A stretch of 64,000 nucleotides of DNA from an uncultured Clostridia bacterium. GTDB taxonomy: Bacteria; Bacillota; Clostridia; Oscillospirales; Acutalibacteraceae. Position 1 is the first letter of the stretch, and the number at the start of each line of letters is the position of its first letter. Made by a program: the position numbers and the translations under genes. The notes beneath the pieces are model-generated. The model was not told the DNA's origin. It worked only from the letters and a program-made list of their open reading frames with translations, and searched no databases. The DNA is taken from contig CALEHY010000014.1 in the NCBI GenBank assembly GCA_937876375.1, forward strand, positions 10,121-74,120, in the 5' to 3' direction. Shown here in pieces: positions 33,436 to 42,772 of this stretch.

Positions 33436-34410
33436 ATGGTAAGAAAAGGTAATTTAATGAGCGTTCGTAGCGATATCAAGGTGCTCGACGCAACAATCCG
33501 TGATGGTGGACTATGCAACAATTTTGAGTTTTCTGACGAGTTCGTAACAGAGCTATACAAATCAAATATCAAATGTGGGGTTGATTATATGGAGTTTGGC
33601 TACAGAGCTAGCAAAAACTTGTTCGACCCAGACAAGTTCGGCAAGTGGAAGTTCTGTGACGAGGAGGATATTCGTGCTATCGTTGGTGACAATGTTAGCG
33701 ATATGAAGATTGCTGTTATGGCAGACGTTGGCAGATGCGATTTTAAGACAGATTTCTTGCCAAAGAGCGAGAGTGTCGTTGACCTAATCCGTGTTGCCTG
33801 CTATATCCACCAGATTCCTGCTGCTATCGAGATGATAGAGTATTTCAAGGACCTTGGCTACGAGGTAACATGCAACATTATGGCTATCTCACAGGCAAGT
33901 GGCGACCAAGTAGAAGAGGCACTAACAATGCTTTGCGAGTCAAGAGTAGACGTTATCTACCTTGTTGACTCATACGGCTCACTATACCCAGAGAATGCTG
34001 GCAAGCTAGCACAGAAATATATCGAATTTGCAGAGCAGGCTGGCAAGAAGGTCGGCTTCCACGCTCATAACAACCAAAACCTTGCTTTTGCAAACACTAT
34101 CGAAACTATGTCATACGGTGTATCATACCTAGATGCTACAGCAATGGGTATGGGCAGAGGTGCTGGTAACTGTGCTATGGAGCTACTACTTGGCTTCCTA
34201 AAGAATCCAAAGTACAGCCTATACAGTCTACTAACATTCATCGAAAACTATATGATTCCACTAAAGCAAAGTGGCGTTGTATGGGGCTACGATTTGCAGT
34301 ACCTATTCACTGGCCAGCTAAATCGTCATCCAAGAGAGGCTATGGCTTTCACAGAGGAGGGTCGTGGCGACTACTGTGAATTCTACAAATCACTACTCGA
34401 CAATTTCTAA
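33436..34410 (+). CDS. DRE-TIM metallolyase-superfamily (HMGL-like) aldolase/synthase
   Basis: 324 residues. The signature DATIRDGG is the DRE-type metal motif (Asp, Arg) at the N-terminus; HAHNNQNLAFANT is the second metal-binding motif with two His. The N-terminal TIM barrel resembles 4-hydroxy-2-oxovalerate aldolase and homocitrate/isopropylmalate synthase relatives, but no C-terminal regulatory domain is present. The exact substrate cannot be read from sequence. GAGAG lies a few bases before the chosen ATG; a later ATG (MSVRSD) is possible. Confidence 0.82.
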   Translation: MVRKGNLMSVRSDIKVLDATIRDGGLCNNFEFSDEFVTELYKSNIKCGVDYMEFGYRASKNLFDPDKFGKWKFCDEEDIRAIVGDNVSDMKIAVMADVGRCDFKTDFLPKSESVVDLIRVACYIHQIPAAIEMIEYFKDLGYEVTCNIMAISQASGDQVEEALTMLCESRVDVIYLVDSYGSLYPENAGKLAQKYIEFAEQAGKKVGFHAHNNQNLAFANTIETMSYGVSYLDATAMGMGRGAGNCAMELLLGFLKNPKYSLYSLLTFIENYMIPLKQSGVVWGYDLQYLFTGQLNRHPREAMAFTEEGRGDYCEFYKSLLDNF

Positions 34411-34420
34411 ACACAACAAA

Positions 34421-34447
34421 AAGGGGCTCTATTAAGAGCCCTTTTTT
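34421..34447 (+). terminator. Terminator of the aldolase-like gene
   Basis: GGGGCTCT and AGAGCCC around ATTA, followed by six T bases. Confidence 0.88.
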
Positions 34448-34499
34448 ATTGCAAAATATGACATTCTCGTTCTGTGTCCTGTTGTTTTTGGTACTTTTG

Positions 34500-34508
34500 T
34501 GATACAAT
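34500..34508 (+). promoter_or_regulatory. Extended -10 promoter of the XRE gene
   Basis: TGATACAAT, an extended -10 (TG-n-TACAAT) 21 bases before the ATG. A clear -35 box at correct spacing is not visible; TTGTTT is 15 bp upstream. Confidence 0.5.
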
Positions 34509-34528
34509 AGCATCAAAGGAGTGATATT

Positions 34529-35653
34529 ATGGACCAAAAAAGAATAGGTGAATTTCTTACCCAACTTCGATTAGAGAGCAATATGACCCAAGAGGTCCTT
34601 GCCTCAAAGCTCGGTGTTAGCAACCGAACTGTATCTCGTTGGGAGAATGGTAGAAATATGCCAGATTTATCTCTCTTTGAGCCGATATGTCAGTTGTTTG
34701 ATATCTCTGTGGAGGAATTTTTGACTGGAGCAAGAATACCACAAGAAAATGATACAAGCATTGATGTCGACAAGGCAATTCAAGAATACAAGGACGAAAA
34801 AAAGCAAAAGAGAAAACGCACCACTAACAAAATCGGTGTATTTGCTATTATCTTTTCGCTACTAGCCAGTATAGGAATGATTGTTGCAACATTTTTCACC
34901 AACAGCGTCGTGCACGAGTCAGCCATTATGTTCGACACTCCACATTACGATATTGCGTACATACTATTTAATTGTGCAAAGGTTAGCTCGATTATATTTG
35001 TGTTCTTGCTAATTAGCCTTATTGTAAACAAAAAGGTTAAGAACAATATCTTGGTTGTGTCACTGATATTGTCTGTTAGTGTATTTGTTATATTTGGAAT
35101 AGGATTTACTATTTTTGTCGAGAGTAATTATGAGTATGACGAGCCGTATGGATATTATTTCTCTGCTGATGATATGCTAAAGACTGACCAGCACAACCCA
35201 TACGAAAAGGATATGAAATATTATCCGTTCCACGATAAAATGGTAAAATATGCCAAGAAATCGAACACCAACACTGTCACCGATACTAATACAGAGTTTA
35301 ATTATATAGGATATGAGCTGTTTGGCACAAAGCTTGTTTGGACTAACGAATATCCTTGGACCGATGAGGATGACAGCATAAATTATTGGATGGAGTATAT
35401 TTGTGCTGATAATGCTCTGTCAAAAGGATTTTTGATCAGCTTTTATTCTATCACAATGGCATCATCAAATTGGGAGCTCATTGAGGATACAGATGATTAT
35501 TCTCTATATGAGTGTGATGGTGATTATATGGTAGCAATTATTAGTAGCGATGATTTGTTGCTACAAAGATTATCTGATGCAGACACATTGGGTGTCAAAA
35601 AGGAAGAAATAATCTCCTCTGCACTAGAAGTTTACAAATCTGCTAGAAATTAA
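34529..35653 (+). CDS. XRE-type helix-turn-helix protein with three membrane helices
   Basis: 374 residues. Residues about 6-60 are a Cro/C1-type HTH (IGEFLTQLRLESNMTQEVLASKLGVSNRTVSRWENGRN). A charged linker follows, then three membrane helices (about 102-124, 146-166, 174-197), then an outward or cytosolic acidic domain (200-374) rich in Asp and Tyr with no named motif. Such single-chain regulators sense something at the membrane and bind DNA at once. The gene is single and convergent with folA. AAGGAG is 8 bases before ATG. Confidence 0.85.
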   Translation: MDQKRIGEFLTQLRLESNMTQEVLASKLGVSNRTVSRWENGRNMPDLSLFEPICQLFDISVEEFLTGARIPQENDTSIDVDKAIQEYKDEKKQKRKRTTNKIGVFAIIFSLLASIGMIVATFFTNSVVHESAIMFDTPHYDIAYILFNCAKVSSIIFVFLLISLIVNKKVKNNILVVSLILSVSVFVIFGIGFTIFVESNYEYDEPYGYYFSADDMLKTDQHNPYEKDMKYYPFHDKMVKYAKKSNTNTVTDTNTEFNYIGYELFGTKLVWTNEYPWTDEDDSINYWMEYICADNALSKGFLISFYSITMASSNWELIEDTDDYSLYECDGDYMVAIISSDDLLLQRLSDADTLGVKKEEIISSALEVYKSARN

Positions 35654-35655
35654 GA

Positions 35656-35974
35656 AAACAAGGAGCTCTTTTAAGGGGTGTCCTGCATAAAGAGGTATAG
35701 CTCTAATAATGTACCTTTTTGATTAATATGTCGTTAAAAATAGCCAGTAGGCGTCAGCCTACTGGTTATTTTATGCCTAATCTTAATGCAAAAATTTACT
35801 ATTATTAGAGTGCCTTGCAGTTTTGACAAAGTAATTTTGCCTAGATATGATATTACAAAATGCCCACAATACTAGCGTATTATGGGCATTTTTAATGTTA
35901 TAGATAGGTGAAAGAACAAAGTCAAAACCTATGCTTCTTTATGTAGGACACCCCAATTAAGAGCCCCTTGTTTT
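35656..35974. mobile_element. 280-bp MITE-like element (35675-35954) inside a split terminator
   Basis: Terminal inverted repeats of about 19 bases (GGGGTGTCCTGCATAAAGA at the left, its near-complement ending GGACACCCC at the right, one change) bound a segment without a gene. Inside are two strong hairpins: CCAGTAGGC/GCCTACTGG and AAAATGCCCA/TGGGCATTTT-type arms near 35855-35895, and CTCTAATAAT/ATTATTAGAG arms near the ends. The flanks AACAAGGAGCTCTTTT (left) and AATTAAGAGCCCCTTGTT (right) pair with each other like the two halves of a bidirectional terminator for the XRE gene and folA, so the element seems to have inserted into its loop. The TTAA at the left and AATTAA at the right suggest a short target duplication. 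Confidence 0.65.
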
Positions 35975-36454
35975 TTATTTCTTTGTATATAGGATATGTT
36001 CAAAATGGATGCCTGATTGAGTTGTAAAATCAGTTAGCTTCTCCCTAATATAATCGTCCTTGTTAAACTGTGGGAAATACACCTCGGCATCGCTATCCTC
36101 TGCATCAATCTCTGTGAGATAGAGCTTGTCAGCCATAGGCAGCATAGCTGTGTAGATTGCGCCACCACCGATAACAAATATTTCGCTATCGCCAGCAAGT
36201 GCAACAGCATCGTCAATGCTAGTCACCACCTCTGCACCATCTGCAACATAGTCAGCGTTTGTAGTGATGACGATATTCCTACGATTTGGTAGAGCATGTG
36301 GCAAGGACTCAAAGGTCTTGCGACCCATAATGACAGTATGACCAGTGGTGGTCTCCTTAAAGAATTTCATATCATCCTTAAAGTGCCAAATGAGGTCGTT
36401 ACCCTTGCCAATCTCAAGATTTTTGCCAACGGCTACGATAATTGATATAGACAT
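35975..36454 (-). CDS. folA: Dihydrofolate reductase
   Basis: 159 residues. MSISIIVAVGKNLEIGKGNDLIWHFKDDM is the classic N-terminus with the substrate-binding region, GRKTFESLP and VIGGGAIYTAML are conserved. Reduces dihydrofolate made by ThyA. Starts 15 bases after thyA, an operon. A long hairpin region with the MITE-like element follows its end. Confidence 0.96.
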   Translation of the reverse strand: MSISIIVAVGKNLEIGKGNDLIWHFKDDMKFFKETTTGHTVIMGRKTFESLPHALPNRRNIVITTNADYVADGAEVVTSIDDAVALAGDSEIFVIGGGAIYTAMLPMADKLYLTEIDAEDSDAEVYFPQFNKDDYIREKLTDFTTQSGIHFEHILYTKK

Positions 36455-36469
36455 AGTAAACTCCTAACC

Positions 36470-37372
36470 TTACTGTGCGATAGGGAACGAAATCTTGCCA
36501 AGATGCTGATAATCAACAAGCTTTACGTCCTTGCAATCACGAGATGAGTCAAATTTAAAGAAATCATCAATCTCTGGATTTAGCCATAGCTTTGGTGCTG
36601 GCAAATCACCCTGCTCATCCATACGCTTAATCTGCTCCTTAATGCCCTCAACCTGGTTAACATAGATATGTGCATCCTTTATGCTCCAGTCGATAGTGCC
36701 TGGCTTTAGTCCACAGGTCTGAGCTAGCATACAAAGTAGGACAGCATACTGTGTAACATTGAATGGCAAACCGAGTGGCACGTCGCAAGAACGCTGATGC
36801 ACCCAACAATTAAGCTTTCCATCAGTAACGTCCCATTCGCTAGACCATACGCAAGATGGCAAAACTGCTGTATCAAGGTAGTCATTCTGCCATAGAGTCA
36901 TGACCATTCTTCTATCCTCTGGGTGATGCTTTAGCTTGTCAATAAGGTTCTGTGTCATCTGGAATTTATTGACGATATAGCCATACGCTGTGCCGATGGT
37001 ATGAGCGTACTCCTTGCCAAAATCCTTGTGGATAGTTTGGCGAACGAGCTTGCCAGTTTCATCTGGGAGCATCTGTGTCGCTGTCCAAATTCCGTCCTCG
37101 TCAATCTCCCATTCGTTCCAAATCTTAACGTCACGCTCCTGTAACCAACGAACATCGTTAGACTGTGCCTGGTAAATCCAAAGCATCTCCAAAACAGCCT
37201 GACGAATAAAGAGCTGTTTTGTAGTAAGAATAGGAAATTCCTCACTCAAATCAAAATGAAAATGATGCGATGGCACCTTGATAGTATTAGTACCAGTACG
37301 GTTCTCTACCTCGACACCCTCATCAAGTATTCTTCTGCATAAATCAAGATAATCCTTGTCCCATTTAGACAT
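36470..37372 (-). CDS. thyA: Thymidylate synthase
   Basis: 300 residues starting MSKWDKDYLDLC (GGAGG 8 bases ahead). Converts dUMP to dTMP with methylene-tetrahydrofolate. Motifs: ENRTGTNTIKVP, the active-site Cys in LPSCVWSSEWDV (the usual PPC appears as PSC), and QRSCDVPLGLPFNVTQYAVL with the dUMP-binding Arg-Ser. It belongs to the longer clostridial ThyA group. Paired with folA, as required for folate recycling. Confidence 0.95.
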   Translation of the reverse strand: MSKWDKDYLDLCRRILDEGVEVENRTGTNTIKVPSHHFHFDLSEEFPILTTKQLFIRQAVLEMLWIYQAQSNDVRWLQERDVKIWNEWEIDEDGIWTATQMLPDETGKLVRQTIHKDFGKEYAHTIGTAYGYIVNKFQMTQNLIDKLKHHPEDRRMVMTLWQNDYLDTAVLPSCVWSSEWDVTDGKLNCWVHQRSCDVPLGLPFNVTQYAVLLCMLAQTCGLKPGTIDWSIKDAHIYVNQVEGIKEQIKRMDEQGDLPAPKLWLNPEIDDFFKFDSSRDCKDVKLVDYQHLGKISFPIAQ

Positions 37373-37400
37373 AATATCATCCTCCATATATATTATAAGT

Positions 37401-37429
37401 ATTATAACAATAATATATATAAATTGCAA
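37401..37429 (-). promoter_or_regulatory. Sigma-A promoter of thyA-folA
   Basis: Minus-strand TTGCAA (37424-37429) and TATAAT (37401-37406), 17-bp spacer. Confidence 0.75.
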
Positions 37430-37434
37430 TAAAA

Positions 37435-37466
37435 AAGGAGAGTCCGCTTGAACTCTCCTTTTATTA
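37435..37466 (-). terminator. Terminator of the CotH cluster
   Basis: GGAGAGT/ACTCTCC arms (37437-37443 and 37452-37458). On the minus strand a T6 run follows. Confidence 0.9.
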
Positions 37467-37470
37467 TTTT

Positions 37471-40400
37471 TTATTCTGCTCTGTTGATGAACTCATCAAA
37501 GATTGACTTTAGATAATCCTTGGTATCAGCGTACTTGCTGTCCTTTGAAATCATAGCGTAATCCTTTGCGTTAATCACGCCATCAGCGACAGTGTCAAGT
37601 GCCACGATAGGAATTACCTTTGAGCCACCAGCCTTTGCTGTTAGTTTAACAGTAGTAGCGAATGTACCAGCAGAATTTGCTGATGCAACAGCTGTGTACC
37701 TCTCATTCTCCATCAATGTAACAGTGATGGTACCATTCTCTGCGAAGTACTGCTGTTCGTTGATAGTAACGAATGCAGGAACATTAGTCTTGCCAATAGC
37801 ACCTAGTGATGCATCCTCATATGCAACAGTGCTAATAGTGTACTCAATCTCACCAGGTAGAGCAATACCACTAATCTCAAGGTCGTTCAGACCAGTGTTA
37901 CCCTTTAGTAGAGTTTCTAGCTCTGCACCATCAACGGACTCGCCACCATTGATGAATATCTTGATATATACCTCGTCCTTGTCATCAAGTGCTGATGGAA
38001 GAGCGATATTGTTATATGTCTCGATAGGCTCTGCTGATGAATCATTGCTAATAGCACGAGCATTTGAATCAGCTAGATATGTGTACTTTGTACCATCAAG
38101 GCTATATGCGATACCCCAATCACGAGGACCCTTGTTTGATGATAGCTGACTAGCGTTAAGAGTAAGTGATCTGTAACCCTTTGTGCTAATCTTTGCAAGC
38201 CAGTATCCGTTGCCAGCAGGCTTGTCAAGATTCTTTGTTGCTTTGAATGGATTAGCAGCGTCCCAAGCAATCTTAACGCCATATGTATCGCTGTAATCAA
38301 GTAGAGCAGCTGTTGTGCCATTTGGATACATAGAAAGTGTACCAGCGTTAGTACCACTTGTATTTGTCGCTACAGTGTGAGTAGCGTCAAGATAGTTGTA
38401 GATAGGTCTTTTTGTTGCTGTGTAAGAGAACTTAACTACTGTAGTACCCTTGTAGTAATACTTTGCTGTGTTGATGATACTTCTGTCGTCATCATCACCA
38501 GCCCAAACAGATACTGTGTAAGCGCCAGTCTCCTTGTCAACAAAGCTTGGTGCATTGAAGATATCAATACCCTCTTCACGAGTTACGACACCATTCTCAT
38601 CAACAATCTGCTTTGGATAAGTACCAGATAGGATTAGCTCACCCTCTGGATTCAATACAGCGTACTGCATATCCATCTTGCTAGGGCTATGGTACTTGAT
38701 AGGTGTTGTACCAAAGTAAGCTGTTGTCTTGTTTGTATATGGCATCTTGTATGTGCCATCATCCTCACCAGAGATAACCACGTCGTTGATATATAGGTTA
38801 CCCTTGGACTGATTGTTGTGTAGCTTGTCGCCAAGATTTGTGCTGTTCTCAACAGTAACAACACGGATATATGTCTTTGCTCTATTGTTGCACTCTGCTG
38901 GAAGCTGGGCAGTTAGGAATACCTGCTCTAGCTCTGCATTTGCAGGAAGAACAACAGTGTTCTCAAGGTCTGTCCAGTTCTCATTATCAGTGCTGTACTG
39001 TAGTGATACAGACTTTGGACCTTGACCAGTAGTGTACATTTTTGCTGTGAAACGAATATCCTCATATCCTGCTGTTGGAATGTCAAAATAGTAACCAGTG
39101 TTTGCTGTCCACAATGCACCATCATCAGGAGCGATAGAAAATGCACCATTATCATCGTTCCATAGAGGAACATACTGGCTCTTGCCATCGGTGTAAGCAG
39201 TCATCTTACCACTCTCACCATAAGCACCACCAGTCGAGAACACAGCACCATTAGATACATTCTTGCTGTAATCGATATAGCTGAATGAGTTAATGTTAAC
39301 ACCACCGAATGTGATATCAACTACTGTATCCTCTGAACGAACTGCACCAACCTCTGCCCAAGCAGTAACAGTTGCTGTGTCGCCAATCTTTGCTGTGGAC
39401 TTGTTGAATACCTTGAAGCCAGCCTCATAAGTCTTTGCCTCACCACCGTTAACGGTGTAGTAAACAGTAGCGCCACCATTGTTATCCTTAATCTCAACCT
39501 CATCAGAGCTGAACGCCACTGTGCCATCACCAGCAACGCTATTTGTTGCTACTGTTGGAGCCTCAAGATCGGTGATAACAGCGATGCTCTCACCCTTAAT
39601 CTTGATATTATTGATAGCAGCATCACCACTTGTGATACCAATAATAGGAACGCCACTAATAGCAATATCGTTTGCAATCACAGCACGGATATACACCTTG
39701 CTCTTGTTGTTACATTCCTCTGGTAGAGCGACATTGTCAAATGCCTTCTCCATAGTCTTGTTTGCTGTGATAGAATATGTTGAGTTATCAATATCCTTGA
39801 AGTTTACACCATCGATACTGTACTGAAGCTTCCAATCACGAGGAGCCTTCTTTGTACCACCAAGACGAGCAGAATATGTAATAGACTGGAAGCCTAGTGT
39901 TGAAACTGTTGTTTCAAAATAACCCCACTTGCCCCAAGCTAGAGCATCTGTCTTACTAGTACCCATAATAGGTGCTTGGTCAGGAGTGATGAAGCCTTCC
40001 TCATTAGCATATAGGTCAGCTGTGCCAGACCATTTCATCTTTGTAGTGCTTGTGGCATTTACAGATGCACGAAGCTCTGAACCATCAATATGGTCACCAC
40101 TTGTTGCATTGTAGTAATATGTTGCACCAGTCTCATCAGAGGTTGTTAGTGCCTCTGGGTCAACTGCATAATCATAATCCCAAGCAGAAATAAGCTTTGA
40201 GAAGCCCTGTGGTCTTTCTGTAGTAGCAACAGCACAAGAATTTGAAGTTGCTGTGCCAGTGATATTTTTGTTATCACCAGTAACTACAACAGTGATATTC
40301 TTGCCAGCATCTTCTGGCTTAATCTCATAAGTATTATTTGTTTCGCCAGCGATATTAACGCCATTAGCCTGCCACTGATATGTAACAAAGCTATCAACCT

Positions 40401-42756
40401 CATTACCAGTAGTTGTCTTTGCATTAACTGTTAGGGTATCACCGATATATGCAGACTCATAAATCTCTGCACTATCAAGCTGACCAGCAACGATATTAAA
40501 TGCCATTGTCTTTGTACCCTTGTAGTATCCAAGACCTGTAATTGTTACAGTAGCAAGAGCTGATGCATTAACATTATTGTTATAAGTTAGTGTGTAATCC
40601 TCACCCTCAACAAGCTCAACATCATTGTCCTTTAGTGTAACCTTTGGCTCAACAGGAGAGCCTGTGCAGGTTTGATTAGGAATTGAGCTAACTGATACAG
40701 TGCTAATATCAACCTGTGCAATTTGCTGATTAATCCAGTTGTTACGATTAGTGAACCAAGTCTTAACACCACTCTTTAGTGTTGATAGGTTAAAGTAGCT
40801 CTTATCAGATGTTGAATAACCAAGACGAGTGTTGTTCATAAGACCAGTGTATCTAACACCCTCAAAATAATCATCAACAGACTTTAGTGTACCGGTTGGA
40901 TCAACCTCCTCACCCATAAGCACCTTGTTAGCCTTGGTCATAGTTGTGTACCAGAATTTGTTGTACATTTTCTGGAAATCAGCGTTGTTATTGTATAGCG
41001 CACCGTAGAATGAAAGTGGTGACATTTTATCAGTTGTAGCACGCTCGTTACCACTTGAACCATTCCACATATAGATACGAACATTACGAGCATACCAGCC
41101 AGTAGCCTCGTTCCACTTATAGCCCCATCTACCACCAAGTAGTGTAGCAGCAGCAGAAAGACCTGTATCTACAATAACAGTTTCTACAGAGTGATCCAAA
41201 TCCCATACAGGACCAGCATATAGCTTGCCGTCAATGTTGTCGCTATCCTTGTAGAAATATGTTGATGATGTTGATGAATCAAGATTCTTGAAATACTCTT
41301 GAATCCAAAAATATTTCACTGCACTATCAGCATCAAGAAGGTCGGACCATTTCTTGCCCTGATACTGTGCTGCTGGTGCAGGGTTAGTAACTGTTGTACC
41401 AGAACCATAAGAGCTAGTTGCACCAGAGGTTGTCTTTGTTTCTGTTGATGGAACAGTACCCTTGTTATAAACTGCAGAACCAAGAGCATATAGCAAATCG
41501 TAGCTATAATCCACCATATCCTTGGTAGCATAGTCAGCAGATTTTACAACCCAGCCCTGTCTGTTGTATCCACAAAAGCCAGCGTTCTCGTTTATCCATC
41601 GTTCCGAAATCTCTAGCTCGTAGAGATAACCACCTGTTATATCGTCAGGACTGTTAATACCGGTAGAGTACTTTCTGTTACCGATAGTAGCACATTTTGT
41701 AGCCTTTGTTGAGCTTGTTTCAACAGCGCCAGTACTTTTATATATATTTGTTGTAGGAGGATTTGTATCAAAATCAGCTGGAGTGATAAGTCCTGTTGCT
41801 GGGTCAACAGTACCATTCGCAATTTCCAAATTCTCGTATGCATCGTTAACATCAATACGATTTGACTTTAGCTCTACCTTTTCAGATAGCTGATATGAAC
41901 CCATATAAATCTGGTTGCAATATAGATCAACAGGCTTACAAACAGGCTGATATTTTACACCAATGAATTTTGAATAATCATAGCCAAGCTGGTCACGGAT
42001 AAGTGTTGGATCAAACTTGTTAGCAAGTAGTACCCATTTCTTAGCCTTGTTCATACCTAGTAGAGAGGTAGAAACACCAAGCTTTAGGTTGTATGGATTC
42101 TTTTCGCCACCAGATGACCAGGTAGCATTACCTCTACCCTGCATCTTTTCTAGCACACCATCGTACTCAACAGTACCGTCTGGTGCAACTACCATAACAG
42201 TACCACCCTCATAAGCAGAATGGTCTGATGAATTGTTAATCTTTGCCATAGAGCCAGACTCTGTATCAACATATACAGTGCCGACATTAGCAGATTTCAT
42301 AACCTTTACAGTATGAGATGTGCTGCCAAGCTTAAATGTGAAATCCTGAATAGAGCCAGGCTGAAGATTTGCAAATACATCTGTTGTGCCACCATTCTCA
42401 ATCTCAACATTGTTGATAGACAATGATGATGCTGTATACCACATACGAAGGTTGCCATTATCGACTGTGCTAGGGAAGAATAGATAAAAGCTGTTCTGAT
42501 TAGTTGTAGTATTTGAAGTTCTTCTATGAACAACAACAGCACCAGCCATAGTTGTCTTGCTTGCGTGGCTGTTATATGCATCAAACTCTTCTTGTGTGAT
42601 AGAGTTGTCGCAGTCTGCCCATACCTGAAGAATATCATCCTCGATATCCTGAACAGCACTAGCAGCATCAACTGCAAATGGTGCGATAACTATTGTGGTC
42701 ATCAATAGAGTTAGCGATAACAACAAAGCTATCAATCTCTTTAGGTTTTTCTTCAT
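37471..42756 (-). CDS. Large secreted CotH-kinase protein with repeated beta-sandwich modules and a dockerin-like end
   Basis: 1761 residues with a signal peptide (about 1-32). A CotH-type kinase domain (about 190-680) shows GRGNATWSS, KKWVLLANKFDPTLIRDQLGYDYSKFIG and the acidic motif GPVWDLDHSV. Then come an Ig-like Y-N-N-N-type repeat domain (GEDYTLTYNNNVNASALATVTITGLGYYKGT), one more Ig-like domain, and three related modules of about 150 residues, each with a W...L-YS-DG/N element (KLQYSIDGVNF, SLQYSTDNENW, GIAYSLDGTKY). The C-terminus has DTVADGVINAKDYAMISK, a dockerin/EF-hand-like motif in one incomplete copy. CotH proteins phosphorylate surface or spore proteins; the many added modules suggest a cell-surface adhesive or polysaccharide-associated role. 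GGGAGG lies 9 bases before ATG. Confidence 0.85.
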   Translation of the reverse strand: MKKNLKRLIALLLSLTLLMTTIVIAPFAVDAASAVQDIEDDILQVWADCDNSITQEEFDAYNSHASKTTMAGAVVVHRRTSNTTTNQNSFYLFFPSTVDNGNLRMWYTASSLSINNVEIENGGTTDVFANLQPGSIQDFTFKLGSTSHTVKVMKSANVGTVYVDTESGSMAKINNSSDHSAYEGGTVMVVAPDGTVEYDGVLEKMQGRGNATWSSGGEKNPYNLKLGVSTSLLGMNKAKKWVLLANKFDPTLIRDQLGYDYSKFIGVKYQPVCKPVDLYCNQIYMGSYQLSEKVELKSNRIDVNDAYENLEIANGTVDPATGLITPADFDTNPPTTNIYKSTGAVETSSTKATKCATIGNRKYSTGINSPDDITGGYLYELEISERWINENAGFCGYNRQGWVVKSADYATKDMVDYSYDLLYALGSAVYNKGTVPSTETKTTSGATSSYGSGTTVTNPAPAAQYQGKKWSDLLDADSAVKYFWIQEYFKNLDSSTSSTYFYKDSDNIDGKLYAGPVWDLDHSVETVIVDTGLSAAATLLGGRWGYKWNEATGWYARNVRIYMWNGSSGNERATTDKMSPLSFYGALYNNNADFQKMYNKFWYTTMTKANKVLMGEEVDPTGTLKSVDDYFEGVRYTGLMNNTRLGYSTSDKSYFNLSTLKSGVKTWFTNRNNWINQQIAQVDISTVSVSSIPNQTCTGSPVEPKVTLKDNDVELVEGEDYTLTYNNNVNASALATVTITGLGYYKGTKTMAFNIVAGQLDSAEIYESAYIGDTLTVNAKTTTGNEVDSFVTYQWQANGVNIAGETNNTYEIKPEDAGKNITVVVTGDNKNITGTATSNSCAVATTERPQGFSKLISAWDYDYAVDPEALTTSDETGATYYYNATSGDHIDGSELRASVNATSTTKMKWSGTADLYANEEGFITPDQAPIMGTSKTDALAWGKWGYFETTVSTLGFQSITYSARLGGTKKAPRDWKLQYSIDGVNFKDIDNSTYSITANKTMEKAFDNVALPEECNNKSKVYIRAVIANDIAISGVPIIGITSGDAAINNIKIKGESIAVITDLEAPTVATNSVAGDGTVAFSSDEVEIKDNNGGATVYYTVNGGEAKTYEAGFKVFNKSTAKIGDTATVTAWAEVGAVRSEDTVVDITFGGVNINSFSYIDYSKNVSNGAVFSTGGAYGESGKMTAYTDGKSQYVPLWNDDNGAFSIAPDDGALWTANTGYYFDIPTAGYEDIRFTAKMYTTGQGPKSVSLQYSTDNENWTDLENTVVLPANAELEQVFLTAQLPAECNNRAKTYIRVVTVENSTNLGDKLHNNQSKGNLYINDVVISGEDDGTYKMPYTNKTTAYFGTTPIKYHSPSKMDMQYAVLNPEGELILSGTYPKQIVDENGVVTREEGIDIFNAPSFVDKETGAYTVSVWAGDDDDRSIINTAKYYYKGTTVVKFSYTATKRPIYNYLDATHTVATNTSGTNAGTLSMYPNGTTAALLDYSDTYGVKIAWDAANPFKATKNLDKPAGNGYWLAKISTKGYRSLTLNASQLSSNKGPRDWGIAYSLDGTKYTYLADSNARAISNDSSAEPIETYNNIALPSALDDKDEVYIKIFINGGESVDGAELETLLKGNTGLNDLEISGIALPGEIEYTISTVAYEDASLGAIGKTNVPAFVTINEQQYFAENGTITVTLMENERYTAVASANSAGTFATTVKLTAKAGGSKVIPIVALDTVADGVINAKDYAMISKDSKYADTKDYLKSIFDEFINRAE

Positions 42757-42772
42757 ATCTTTTCCTCCCAAG

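Noticed and set aside
35675..35954. Integron attC site or riboswitch
   Set aside because: Terminal inverted repeats and flanking split hairpin fit a transposable element better; no gene follows it in a riboswitch position.
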